This document shows, one piece after another, positions 57,173-64,000 of a DNA stretch of 64,000 nt (within the stretch, counting starts at the first letter, position 1; each line of letters begins with the position of its first letter). Origin of the DNA: an uncultured Pelagibacteraceae bacterium (lineage in GTDB: Bacteria; Pseudomonadota; Alphaproteobacteria; Pelagibacterales; Pelagibacteraceae). Position numbers and translations under genes: made by a program. Below the pieces are notes generated by a model that was given only the letters and a program-made list of their open reading frames with translations, did no database searches and was not told the origin of the DNA. Location of the stretch: the NCBI GenBank assembly GCA_902620585.1, contig CACNJC010000003.1, forward strand, positions 1-64,000. Reading direction: 5' to 3'.

Positions 57173-57589
57173 TTAATTTAGATTTGATTTGACTAAGTCT
57201 TGTAATTTAACCTTTTCAAAAAAACCATTAATGTGTTTGTCTAATTCGTCCCATAAATTATGAGTAATACATTTTGTCGATTTATTATGACATCCTCTCT
57301 TAGAATTTTTTTTACAATTCAGCACTTTTACCTCTTCATCAACAGCAAATATTATATTTGATAATTTTATTTCAGATGCAGGTCTTTCTAAAAGATATCC
57401 ACCTGATGCTCCTCTTGAACTTGTCACAAGTTTTTTATTCTTTAATTTAATAAAAATTTGTTCCAAGTATGCTAGAGAAATATTTTGCCTTAAAGAAATT
57501 TCCTTTAAGCTTACCGGTCCAGAGATGGCGTTTGAGGCTAAATCCGCCATTGCCATAACTGCGTATCTTCCTTTAGTTGTCAGTTTCAT
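57173..57589 (-). CDS. iscR: Rrf2-family Fe-S sensing regulator, IscR-like
   Basis: 138 aa. N-terminal winged helix [18 protein letters not shown], recognition region [30 protein letters not shown], and the cluster-binding triad Cys92, Cys100 and Cys107 in [17 protein letters not shown] with nearby His109. These support a 2Fe-2S-bound IscR rather than a cluster-free Rrf2 protein or RirA. It heads the suf operon, and a near-consensus IscR type 1 box lies 34 bases upstream of its ATG, so it probably represses its own operon when clusters are plentiful. Confidence 0.92.
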   Translation of the reverse strand: MKLTTKGRYAVMAMADLASNAISGPVSLKEISLRQNISLAYLEQIFIKLKNKKLVTSSRGASGGYLLERPASEIKLSNIIFAVDEEVKVLNCKKNSKRGCHNKSTKCITHNLWDELDKHINGFFEKVKLQDLVKSNLN

Positions 57590-57622
57590 AATTTATGTTG
57601 TAATACAATATCTTTAGCAGAT

Positions 57623-57643
57623 TTCCTACTAAAATAGTCGGAA
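57623..57643. promoter_or_regulatory. IscR type 1-like operator upstream of the suf operon
   Basis: A 21-base imperfect palindrome, TTCCTACTAAAATAGTCGGAA on the plus strand. The minus-strand reading CCGACTATTTTAGTAGG matches the E. coli IscR type 1 core YYGACTRWWWYAGTCRR at all but one position. A plausible iscR promoter (TTTAGT, 17 bases, TATTGT at 57605-57610) would place the box over the -35. It lies in the 131-base divergent spacer, so it could also influence the hydrolase gene. Confidence 0.75.
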
Positions 57644-57673
57644 TTAAAAAAAATTATTTGACGCAGAAATTCG

Positions 57674-57682
57674 TGCTATAAA
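57674..57682 (+). promoter_or_regulatory. Possible extended -10 promoter of the alpha/beta hydrolase gene
   Basis: TGCTATAAA on the plus strand (TGN plus TATAAA) lies 38 bases before the ATG at 57721; no good -35 at standard distance. Weak, motif-only evidence. Confidence 0.3.
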
Positions 57683-57720
57683 CTTAGTCTTTTTTTGAAA
57701 ATAATAATCATTACTAGTTA

Positions 57721-58377
57721 ATGAAACCAAAAAGTTTAGAAATTTTTATACCAGGGCCTTCAGGTAGACTTGAAGCTAAGTATTATAAAAATCCAAAATT
57801 TGGATCACCAGTAGCTATAGTTTTACATCCACATCCTCAGTATGGAGGAACAATGAATAATAAGATAGTTCAACTAATGTATAATATATTTCAAAAAAAT
57901 GGTTTTTCAGTAATAAAAGTAAATTTTAGGGGTGTCGGAAAAAGTGATGGAGTTTTTGATAATGGTCAAGGCGAATTATCCGATGCAGCAGCAGCTTTAG
58001 ATTGGATTGAAAGACAAAATTTAGATTATAGCCAATGCTGGGTTTCAGGATTTTCTTTTGGTTCATTAATTTGTATGCAGCTTATAATGCGAAGACCAGA
58101 AGTAAATCATTTTGTAGCTGTTTCCCCTCAACCCAATGTTTACGATTTTTCTTTTTTAGCGCCGTGCCCTACATCAGGTCAAATTATATATAGCGAAAAT
58201 GATGAACTTGTTACTAAAGAAAGTATTATTGATTTAAATAATAGAATTAAAAGTCAGAAAGGCGTAGAGGTGCCTTTTTCAAAAATAAAAAACTCCAATC
58301 ATTTTTTTAAAAACAAAGAAAAAGAATTAACCATTGAAATTGAAAAATACATAAAAGAAAAAACTGCTCTTATTTAA
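57721..58377 (+). CDS. Alpha/beta hydrolase family protein
   Basis: 218 aa, no signal peptide. HPHPQYGGTMNNKIVQLMYNIFQKNGFSVIKVNFRGVGKSDGVFDNGQGELSDAAAALDWI is typical of the bacterial alpha/beta hydrolases with an HPHP oxyanion loop. The nucleophile elbow is GFSFGS, an Asp follows in the SENDELV strand, and the catalytic His is in SNHFFKNKE. Substrate unknown; esters or thioesters are likely. Divergent from iscR; its end overlaps the convergent anmK gene by four bases. Confidence 0.85.
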   Translation: MKPKSLEIFIPGPSGRLEAKYYKNPKFGSPVAIVLHPHPQYGGTMNNKIVQLMYNIFQKNGFSVIKVNFRGVGKSDGVFDNGQGELSDAAAALDWIERQNLDYSQCWVSGFSFGSLICMQLIMRRPEVNHFVAVSPQPNVYDFSFLAPCPTSGQIIYSENDELVTKESIIDLNNRIKSQKGVEVPFSKIKNSNHFFKNKEKELTIEIEKYIKEKTALI

Positions 58378-59489
58378 ATTCTTATTATTTTACCACCAGT
58401 TGTTGGTTTTTTACAACCCGTTGTTTCAGGAAAAGAAATTGGTAATTTAAGATAAGATCTTACAGCAAGATAAGCAAAAGCTTGTGACTCAATAAAATCT
58501 CCATCGATACCATATTCATCTATAAGTTTTGTAGGTCCAATAAATTTATTTAAACTTCTAATTAAAAAATTATTTTTTCTTCCTCCACCACAAAAAATAA
58601 ATTTATGGAATTTTGAATGACTACCCAATATACCTAACAAAAAGTCTACTAATATTACAACGGTAAAAGCCGTAAGTGTTGCAGCTCCATTTTTAAGCGT
58701 TAAATTATTTAAAGAATTATTGAAATAAGAGTCCATTTCTTTAATATCTAGTGATTTTTTTGACTTAGTTCTAATACTCTGCCTCCAATTTTTTAAAGCT
58801 GCATCAAAAATTTTTTCATTTACTGTCCCAGATTTTGCTATATTTCCTTTATCGTCATATCTTTTTTTTGAATTTTCTCTTACCCATTTGTCAATTAAAC
58901 ACATGCCAGGTCCGACATCATGTGCGTGCATTTTTCCATCTTTTAGAATACTTGTTTCATTTATAATACCTCCTATATTTAAAAAGGTAACACTCTTTAA
59001 TTTTAATTTTTTTTTAAGGAGCTTATGAAATATCGGTGTTAAAGGAGCACCTTGACCACCATTTCGTAAGTCATTTTGCCTAAAATCATAAACAATATTT
59101 TTTTTAGAAAATTTAGAAAGAAATTTACCATCTCCTAATTGTTTAGAAATTTTCTCTTTAGCGTTATGATAAATTGTCTGGCCATGAAGGCCTATTAAAT
59201 TAACATTTACCTTTGTTTTTTTTAAAATCATTCTAATTACATTGGCATGAAAAAGGGTAATTTCCTCTTCGACCTTTTGAATTTTGTTTGAAAATTTTTT
59301 CAAATCATTAGAGCTTTTAATTTTATCTCTAAGTTGTGTTAAATCTTTGTAGATATCTTTAGGATATGCAAAATATCTGTCTAAAATGGTCCTATATTGA
59401 TGTTTTCCATCAGTTTGAATAACTGATGCATCAATCCCATCCATTGAGGTCCCGCTCATTAAACCTAGACTATAATAGCTTTTACTCAT
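58374..59489 (-). CDS. anmK: Anhydro-N-acetylmuramic acid kinase
   Basis: 371 aa ASKHA-fold kinase of peptidoglycan recycling, converting anhMurNAc to MurNAc-6-phosphate. GLMSGTSMDGIDAS (ATP phosphate loop), GLHGQTIYH, DFRQNDLRNGGQGAPLTPIFH, FLNIGGIIN, HDVGPGMCLIDKWV and FCGGGRKNNFLI are present. No murQ neighbour is visible. It lies 58 bases from the divergent tyrS; anmK-tyrS neighbouring is common in alphaproteobacteria. Confidence 0.95.
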   Translation of the reverse strand: MSKSYYSLGLMSGTSMDGIDASVIQTDGKHQYRTILDRYFAYPKDIYKDLTQLRDKIKSSNDLKKFSNKIQKVEEEITLFHANVIRMILKKTKVNVNLIGLHGQTIYHNAKEKISKQLGDGKFLSKFSKKNIVYDFRQNDLRNGGQGAPLTPIFHKLLKKKLKLKSVTFLNIGGIINETSILKDGKMHAHDVGPGMCLIDKWVRENSKKRYDDKGNIAKSGTVNEKIFDAALKNWRQSIRTKSKKSLDIKEMDSYFNNSLNNLTLKNGAATLTAFTVVILVDFLLGILGSHSKFHKFIFCGGGRKNNFLIRSLNKFIGPTKLIDEYGIDGDFIESQAFAYLAVRSYLKLPISFPETTGCKKPTTGGKIIRI

Positions 59490-59547
59490 ATGTATTTTTT
59501 AATTAATTTAAATCTAGTATATTGATTCTACACTGTTTTTAAAAAAT

Positions 59548-60783
59548 ATGGAAAATTCATTTCTAAAAGAATTCAAAGATAGAGAGTACTTTAATCAATG
59601 TACAAACGCTGATGAATTAGAAAGAATAATGAGCAAAAAGAAAATTAAAGCTTATATCGGTTTTGACTGTACAGCCTCAAGCTTACACGTTGGAAGTTTG
59701 CTGCAAATAATGTGTTTAAGACTTTTGCAAAAACATGGTCATCAACCAATCATTTTATTAGGTGGTGGTACTACTAGAATAGGTGATCCCTCTGGAAAAG
59801 AAGAAACAAGGAAGATTCTTTCAGAAAAAGAAATTGAAAAAAATATAAAAAATATTGAGAAAGTATTTAAAATTTTTCTTAAAACAAAAAACTCTAAATT
59901 AAAACCAATATTTGTAAATAATTATAAATGGTTAGGAAAGTTAAATTATATAAAGTTTTTAAGAGATATTGGAAAACATTTTACAATAAATAAAATGCTG
60001 AGTTTTGATAGTGTTAAATTAAGATTGGAGAGAGAACAGTCTTTAAGTTACATGGAATTTAACTACATGATACTTCAAGCGTATGACTTTCTTGAACTTA
60101 ATAAAAGTAAGAATTGTTTGATGCAAATTGGTGGTTCGGATCAATGGGGTAACATTGTCAATGGTGTTGAATTAGTTAAAAGATACTCTTCTAAACAAGT
60201 GTTTGGTTTAACAACTCCTTTAATAACATTAGCTTCTGGTGCAAAAATGGGTAAAACAGAGAAAGGTGCAGTTTGGCTTGATGCAAAACTTTTGTCTTCT
60301 TATGATTATTGGCAATTTTGGAGGAATACTGATGACAGAGATGTTTTAAAGTTTATGAAAATGTTTACAGATTTGAATTTAGATCAAATTGAAAAACTGA
60401 AAAATGAAGATATTAATAAATTAAAGAAAATCTTAGCAAATGAAACTACTTCAATGTTACATGGCCGACCAGCAGCTTTAAAAGCAGAAAAAACAGCAGA
60501 GAAGACTTTTGTATCTGGTGGATCTGGAGCAGGTCTACCAGAAATTAAGATTGAGGAAAATAGTTTAAAAGAAGGAATTAAGATATTAGATTTGCTATCT
60601 TCAAATAAAATTATGTCTTCTAAAAGTGAGGCCAGAAGAGCTATTAAGGGCAATGCATTAAAAATCGATAACCAAATCTTGAGTGACGAAAACAAAATAG
60701 TTCGATTGGAAGACTTCGGTAATAAAAAAAAACTAAAAATATCTTTTGGTAAAAAGAAACATTATCTGATTAAAATTATTTAG
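59548..60783 (+). CDS. tyrS: Tyrosyl-tRNA synthetase
   Basis: 411 aa class I synthetase. YIGFDCTASSLHVGSLLQIM has the HIGH-type motif (HVGS), GGGTTRIGDPSGK, the tyrosine pocket YMILQAYDFLEL and QIGGSDQWGNI, and the KMSKS-type loop AKMGKTEKGAVWLD. The C-terminal S4 domain (SSKSEARRAIKGNALKIDNQILSD) binds tRNA. A candidate promoter is TTTAAA (59507), 16 bases, TACACT (59529), very close to the ATG. It overlaps the convergent AsmA-like gene by 8 bases. Confidence 0.96.
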   Translation: MENSFLKEFKDREYFNQCTNADELERIMSKKKIKAYIGFDCTASSLHVGSLLQIMCLRLLQKHGHQPIILLGGGTTRIGDPSGKEETRKILSEKEIEKNIKNIEKVFKIFLKTKNSKLKPIFVNNYKWLGKLNYIKFLRDIGKHFTINKMLSFDSVKLRLEREQSLSYMEFNYMILQAYDFLELNKSKNCLMQIGGSDQWGNIVNGVELVKRYSSKQVFGLTTPLITLASGAKMGKTEKGAVWLDAKLLSSYDYWQFWRNTDDRDVLKFMKMFTDLNLDQIEKLKNEDINKLKKILANETTSMLHGRPAALKAEKTAEKTFVSGGSGAGLPEIKIEENSLKEGIKILDLLSSNKIMSSKSEARRAIKGNALKIDNQILSDENKIVRLEDFGNKKKLKISFGKKKHYLIKII

Positions 60784-62968
60784 ACTTTTTTTGTTTTTCT
60801 AACGCTTTTGTAATAAAACGAGGTGTCAGTGTCTTGATTGGATTAATTGTAGTTTTCATTTTACCAGGCATTCCTTTAATCTTAAAGCTAACTCCAAACA
60901 AGCCTTCGCCAATATCTTTTGGAATTATAATTTTTCCAATTAAAGGGATTTTTGATAAAAGTTTATTCAAATTTTTGGCTGGAACCAAAGTTCCTCTCAA
61001 ACTCGTTAGTCCATCTCGTTCTTTATAGCCTTCCATCAATACAGATATGCTTGGACCTACTGCATAAAGTTCTCTCAAGTTTAAAAATCCTTTATTAGTA
61101 TCCATCTTAATTTCCAATTTTTCAAAAGATAAACCCTCTCCTTCAGCTAAATCAGCTAACCCTCCAAAGTCTGCTAAGGATAATAATTTTACTACGCCTG
61201 GAGCGTTTACAACTTTAAAATTATCAATAACTAAAATTGAGGAAGAGGAATTTTGCTCAATTATGGAAGAAAATATCAAAACACCTTCTTTTAAACCTTT
61301 AAAAAAACTATATTCTGTAAGAATCGGTTGAGGCAAATCTGAATAAACTTCTAAAAATTTCCTATTATTTTTTTTATCACGTTTCATTGAAATATCTAAA
61401 AATTTATTGTTTCCAAAATCACCTTTTGAGGAAATTTTGATAAACTTCCCTTTTTCTATTGTTCCTATTAACTTAAAATTTGCTAGTTTTTTAGATAACG
61501 GTGTTTCTATATTTTTAATATCAATCTCAATATCTTTATCTACTCTTTGAAAAATATTGTTATTCGATCTTTGATTTAAATATTTGTTTAAATTTTTAGC
61601 GTCATACTTATTGCCAGAGATAATTATTTTCTTTTTAAATTTTAATGTGAAATCATTTTTTAAATCATTTTTGCTGAAAGTCTTTACCTTAATATTTTTT
61701 AATGAAACAAAACCTTTTTGATTTATTTTTAACTTTTCAATAATAATTAGACTTTTATTTTCTGTATACTTAATTTTTTTGATATTCTTCTCGTCTTTGC
61801 TAGTGTGAATAGTAAGTTCAATATTAGCGATTTTATTCTCTTTTTTTTTGTAATTTATAAAGTCAATGTTAAGTTTTTGGGAAAATTCGAAATTCAAATC
61901 TATTTTTGAATTTTCTTTTAAAAAATCATTTTTAAAATCATATTTTTGATAATTTTTATTGTCAATACTGTACTGTCCATTGGAGAAAATATAGTTATTT
62001 TTGTCTGATGCGTATCTAGTTTCTAAACTAGAATCTTTTAATCTCAAATTATCTATTTCTTTTTCGAGAAAATTACTTTTAAAAGATTTGTCAAACTTGA
62101 AAAAAGATTTATTAATTTTTCCCTTGTTAGAATAATTATACTTTGTAATTTTAAAAGTTTTATCAAAAGTTAAACTTAAAAAATTGTTTAATTCAGCATT
62201 AAAATTTAATTCTTGATTGATAAAATTAAATTTTTTTAAAATTTTTTCATAATATGTAATATTTTTTTTATTAATATCTATTTTTGTTACAAAATCAGAT
62301 TTTAAATCTATTCCTTTATTTCTTTTAATTTGAAAATTACCATTTTTAATTATCAACCCATTCATTTTACTTTTTACGTTTTTAATAAGTACATCAGATG
62401 AATCTGCAAAAAAATTAAAGCTTATATCTTTTAAAACTAAATCATTTATAATATTACCACTCATTTCCTTTACTTCTCCTTTGGCTATAAAATTGTATAT
62501 TTCTAAATTTTCTTTTAAATAAACCTCTAAATTTGCAATTAATTTTCCATCTTTAATCTTGTTTATTATGAGGCTATTTAAATTAGATGGTTTTGTTTTA
62601 ATTATGATTTTTTTTATTTGATCAATATTTATTTCTTTGGATGTTACGTTAATTTTTTCTATTTTTGATTTTGAATCAATTAATGAATAGAAATTTAAAT
62701 AAACTTTTATATTTGAAATTGGAACAATAAGATTTTTAAATGTTAATTGAGGATTTTTTGTTTCTAGAAATAAATTAAAATTTTTTATATCAAGTTTAAA
62801 TTTAACCTTATCTAGCTTTAATGAAATATCTTTGTTATTTTCTTTAGCTTTGTTTGAGATAAGCTCATTAAATCTATTTGTTTCAAAACCAACAGTAGAT
62901 AATATTAAAGCTAATGATACTATTAATAAAAATAAGATTAAAGTTATGGTAAATAATAATTTTTTCAT
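60776..62968 (-). CDS. Large AsmA-like/DUF3971 membrane-anchored protein
   Basis: 730 aa. One N-terminal TM anchor (MKKLLFTITLILFLLIVSLALILSTVGFE), then a long periplasmic beta-rich region, very Lys/Asn-rich and poorly conserved, and a recognisable AsmA-like C-terminal domain (about 560-720: VLVIDNFKVVNAPGVVKLLSLADFGGLADLAEGEGLSFEKLEIKM ... LRGTLVPAKNLNKLLSKIPLIGKI). Relatives (AsmA, TamB, YhdP) are bridge-like proteins proposed to move phospholipids to the outer membrane. The ATG overlaps the prfB stop by one base. Confidence 0.82.
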   Translation of the reverse strand: MKKLLFTITLILFLLIVSLALILSTVGFETNRFNELISNKAKENNKDISLKLDKVKFKLDIKNFNLFLETKNPQLTFKNLIVPISNIKVYLNFYSLIDSKSKIEKINVTSKEINIDQIKKIIIKTKPSNLNSLIINKIKDGKLIANLEVYLKENLEIYNFIAKGEVKEMSGNIINDLVLKDISFNFFADSSDVLIKNVKSKMNGLIIKNGNFQIKRNKGIDLKSDFVTKIDINKKNITYYEKILKKFNFINQELNFNAELNNFLSLTFDKTFKITKYNYSNKGKINKSFFKFDKSFKSNFLEKEIDNLRLKDSSLETRYASDKNNYIFSNGQYSIDNKNYQKYDFKNDFLKENSKIDLNFEFSQKLNIDFINYKKKENKIANIELTIHTSKDEKNIKKIKYTENKSLIIIEKLKINQKGFVSLKNIKVKTFSKNDLKNDFTLKFKKKIIISGNKYDAKNLNKYLNQRSNNNIFQRVDKDIEIDIKNIETPLSKKLANFKLIGTIEKGKFIKISSKGDFGNNKFLDISMKRDKKNNRKFLEVYSDLPQPILTEYSFFKGLKEGVLIFSSIIEQNSSSSILVIDNFKVVNAPGVVKLLSLADFGGLADLAEGEGLSFEKLEIKMDTNKGFLNLRELYAVGPSISVLMEGYKERDGLTSLRGTLVPAKNLNKLLSKIPLIGKIIIPKDIGEGLFGVSFKIKGMPGKMKTTINPIKTLTPRFITKALEKQKKSK

Positions 62969-64000
62969 TATTTGTTTATAATGCCTGCCTCAATAAACTC
63001 ATCGATATTTCCATTTAAAACATCATTTGGATTGGTATTTTCAACTTTATTTCTTAAGTCTTTGACTAATTGATATGGTTGTAAAACATATGATCTAATT
63101 TGATGCCCCCAACCAATATCTGTTTTTGAATTTAATTCTTTTTGGTTCTCTGTCTCTCTTTTTTGTATCTCATATTCGTAAAGTCTTGCTTTCAACATTT
63201 TATAACAAGTTTCTTTGTTTTTATGCTGAGATCTCTCATTTTGACATTGCACAACAATTTTTGTTGGCAAATGAGTTATTCTAACAGCACTATCTGTTGT
63301 ATTGACATGTTGCCCTCCCGCGCCACTGGATCTGTAGGTATCAATTCTTAAATCTTTTTCATCTATTTGAACTTTTATATTATCTTCAACCGCAGGATAA
63401 ACCCAAACACTGGCAAAGCTCGTATGTCTTCGTGCTCCGCTATCAAAAGGTGAAATTCTTACAAGCCTATGAACGCCGGACTCGCTTTTCATTAGTCCAT
63501 AAAGATAATCGCCACTTACTTTTAGCGTAGAAGACTTTATGCCAGCTTCTTCACCTTTGTGCTCACTAATAAACTCATACTTAAATTTTTTTTTATCAAA
63601 CCATTTTAAATACATTCTTCTTAACATATCAGCCCAATCTTGACTTTCAGTACCTCCAGCGCCAGCATGAATCTCAAGATAAATATTGAAGTCATCATTT
63701 TCTCCTGAAAGAAAACAATTAATTTCATTTTTCTTTATTTTTTTAATTAAATTAGTAATTTTTTCAATACAATCTTGAATAATTTCTTCGTTTTTTTCTT
63801 CCAAAGCTAATTTATAAAGATCTCTTAAATTTTTTATTTCGTTAGAACAAATATTAAATGAGTTTAAAATATCCTCGTATATATTTTTTTCTTTTACTGT
63901 TTTTTTGACTTTTGATTTATCTTTCCAGAAGTTTTCACTTAAAAGGGTCTTTTCTAATTCTTTTAATTTAGTTTCAATGTTATTTTTTTCAAAGATACCC
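62968..64000 (-). CDS. prfB: Peptide chain release factor 2 (5' end outside window; programmed +1 frameshift)
   Basis: RF2 releases peptides at UGA and UAA. Visible: SPF anticodon-type motif (RISPFDSGARRHTSFASVWVYP), catalytic GGQ in YRSSGAGGQHVNTTDSAVRITHLPT, and the end DIGWGHQIRSYVLQPYQLVKDLRN. The ORF-track start at 63804 is a TTG inside the gene: the same frame continues upstream with typical RF2 sequence (EKNNIETKLKELEKTLLSENFWKD) to 63990, giving 340 codons after the shift site. There the minus strand reads GGG TAT CTT TGA A, the RF2 recoding site. The first about 25 codons, in the other frame, lie outside the window. Confidence 0.95.
   Translation of the reverse strand, partial: GIFEKNNIETKLKELEKTLLSENFWKDKSKVKKTVKEKNIYEDILNSFNICSNEIKNLRDLYKLALEEKNEEIIQDCIEKITNLIKKIKKNEINCFLSGENDDFNIYLEIHAGAGGTESQDWADMLRRMYLKWFDKKKFKYEFISEHKGEEAGIKSSTLKVSGDYLYGLMKSESGVHRLVRISPFDSGARRHTSFASVWVYPAVEDNIKVQIDEKDLRIDTYRSSGAGGQHVNTTDSAVRITHLPTKIVVQCQNERSQHKNKETCYKMLKARLYEYEIQKRETENQKELNSKTDIGWGHQIRSYVLQPYQLVKDLRNKVENTNPNDVLNGNIDEFIEAGIINK
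63989..64000 (-). other. prfB programmed +1 frameshift site
   Basis: Minus strand GGG TAT CTT TGA. In the zero frame this reads Gly-Tyr-Leu-stop; slipping one base at CTT continues with GAA (Glu) into the RF2 body. The same TATCTTTGA core with a purine-rich SD-like GGG just upstream is used in E. coli prfB. The residue count after the shift (340) plus the usual 25 before it equals the 365 aa of E. coli RF2. The SD-like element is cut by the window edge after three G. Confidence 0.92.

Noticed and set aside
62968-63804. ORF-track prfB start at 63804 (MEEKNEE...)
   Set aside because: The codon is TTG inside the RF2 coding sequence; the same frame continues upstream with recognisable RF2 sequence to the frameshift site.
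1-64000. Phage genes, IS elements, CRISPR arrays, toxin-antitoxin or defence systems
   Set aside because: No transposase, integrase, spaced direct repeats or defence-type domains were recognised anywhere; nearly all bases are assigned to housekeeping genes.

Overview
The window reads as chromosomal DNA of a streamlined marine alphaproteobacterium, most likely of the SAR11/Pelagibacterales group. The DNA is strongly AT-rich with many Lys/Ile/Asn codons. Genes abut or overlap almost everywhere, and gene orders are alphaproteobacterial (nuoA-N/birA/coaX/rnj/DUF1467/proS/lolCD/dnaE; rpsB-tsf-frr-uppS-cdsA-dxr-bamA-skp-lpxD-fabZ-lpxA-lpxI-lpxB; iscR-sufBCDS). The organism is inferred from these traits, not from a database match. 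I see no phage, IS, CRISPR or plasmid signature, and no gene-free stretch longer than about 300 bases. The longest spacer, 37644-38060, holds two tRNAs and their promoters.

Layout. Positions 1-126 hold the N-terminus of a small membrane-anchored protein that runs off the left edge. 206-13789 (minus) is one long run from rpsB, through translation factors (tsf, frr), isoprenoid/phospholipid genes (uppS, cdsA, dxr), outer-membrane assembly (bamA, skp) and lipid A synthesis (lpxD, fabZ, lpxA, lpxI, lpxB), with a PQQ-type sugar dehydrogenase gene inserted between lpxI and lpxB and a class II deacetylase gene at the end. A structured RNA leader with pseudoknot-type complementarity precedes rpsB. 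13910-37643 (minus) is a 22-gene run from nuoA to dnaE in which no gap exceeds 6 bases: respiratory complex I, then birA, coaX, RNase J, a DUF1467 protein, proS, the lipoprotein exporter lolC/E-lolD and DNA polymerase III alpha.

37806-37970 holds tRNA-Asp and tRNA-Val. 38061-42072 is the most accessory-looking part: a zinc-ribbon membrane protein, an 850-residue three-domain nucleotide-sugar enzyme (SDR + cupin + C-methyltransferase) and a divergent GT17 glycosyltransferase. 42079-47953 is the proteolysis group tRNA-Leu, tig, clpP, clpX, lon. The tig start codon lies only 9 bases after the tRNA CCA end, and sigma-32-like promoters can be proposed before clpX and lon. A WecA/MraY-like sugar-phosphate transferase and an EamA transporter follow, then glnA on the opposite strand. 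51465-57589 (minus) is the SUF iron-sulfur operon iscR-sufB-C-D-S-U-T-A, with a near-consensus IscR type 1 box upstream. 57721-62968 holds an alpha/beta hydrolase, anmK, tyrS and a large AsmA-like protein.

The right edge carries prfB, cut precisely at its programmed +1 frameshift site (GGG TAT CTT TGA). The ORF track begins that gene too late, at a TTG.

Several ORF-track starts were revised here (fabZ, cdsA, nuoB, nuoF, nuoH, tig, sufT, the EamA transporter, prfB). I found no clearly new multi-gene system. The most useful second looks are the trifunctional sugar enzyme, the tRNA-Leu/tig junction, the rpsB leader, the IscR box, the recoding site, and the absence of pyrH and rseP from their usual places.
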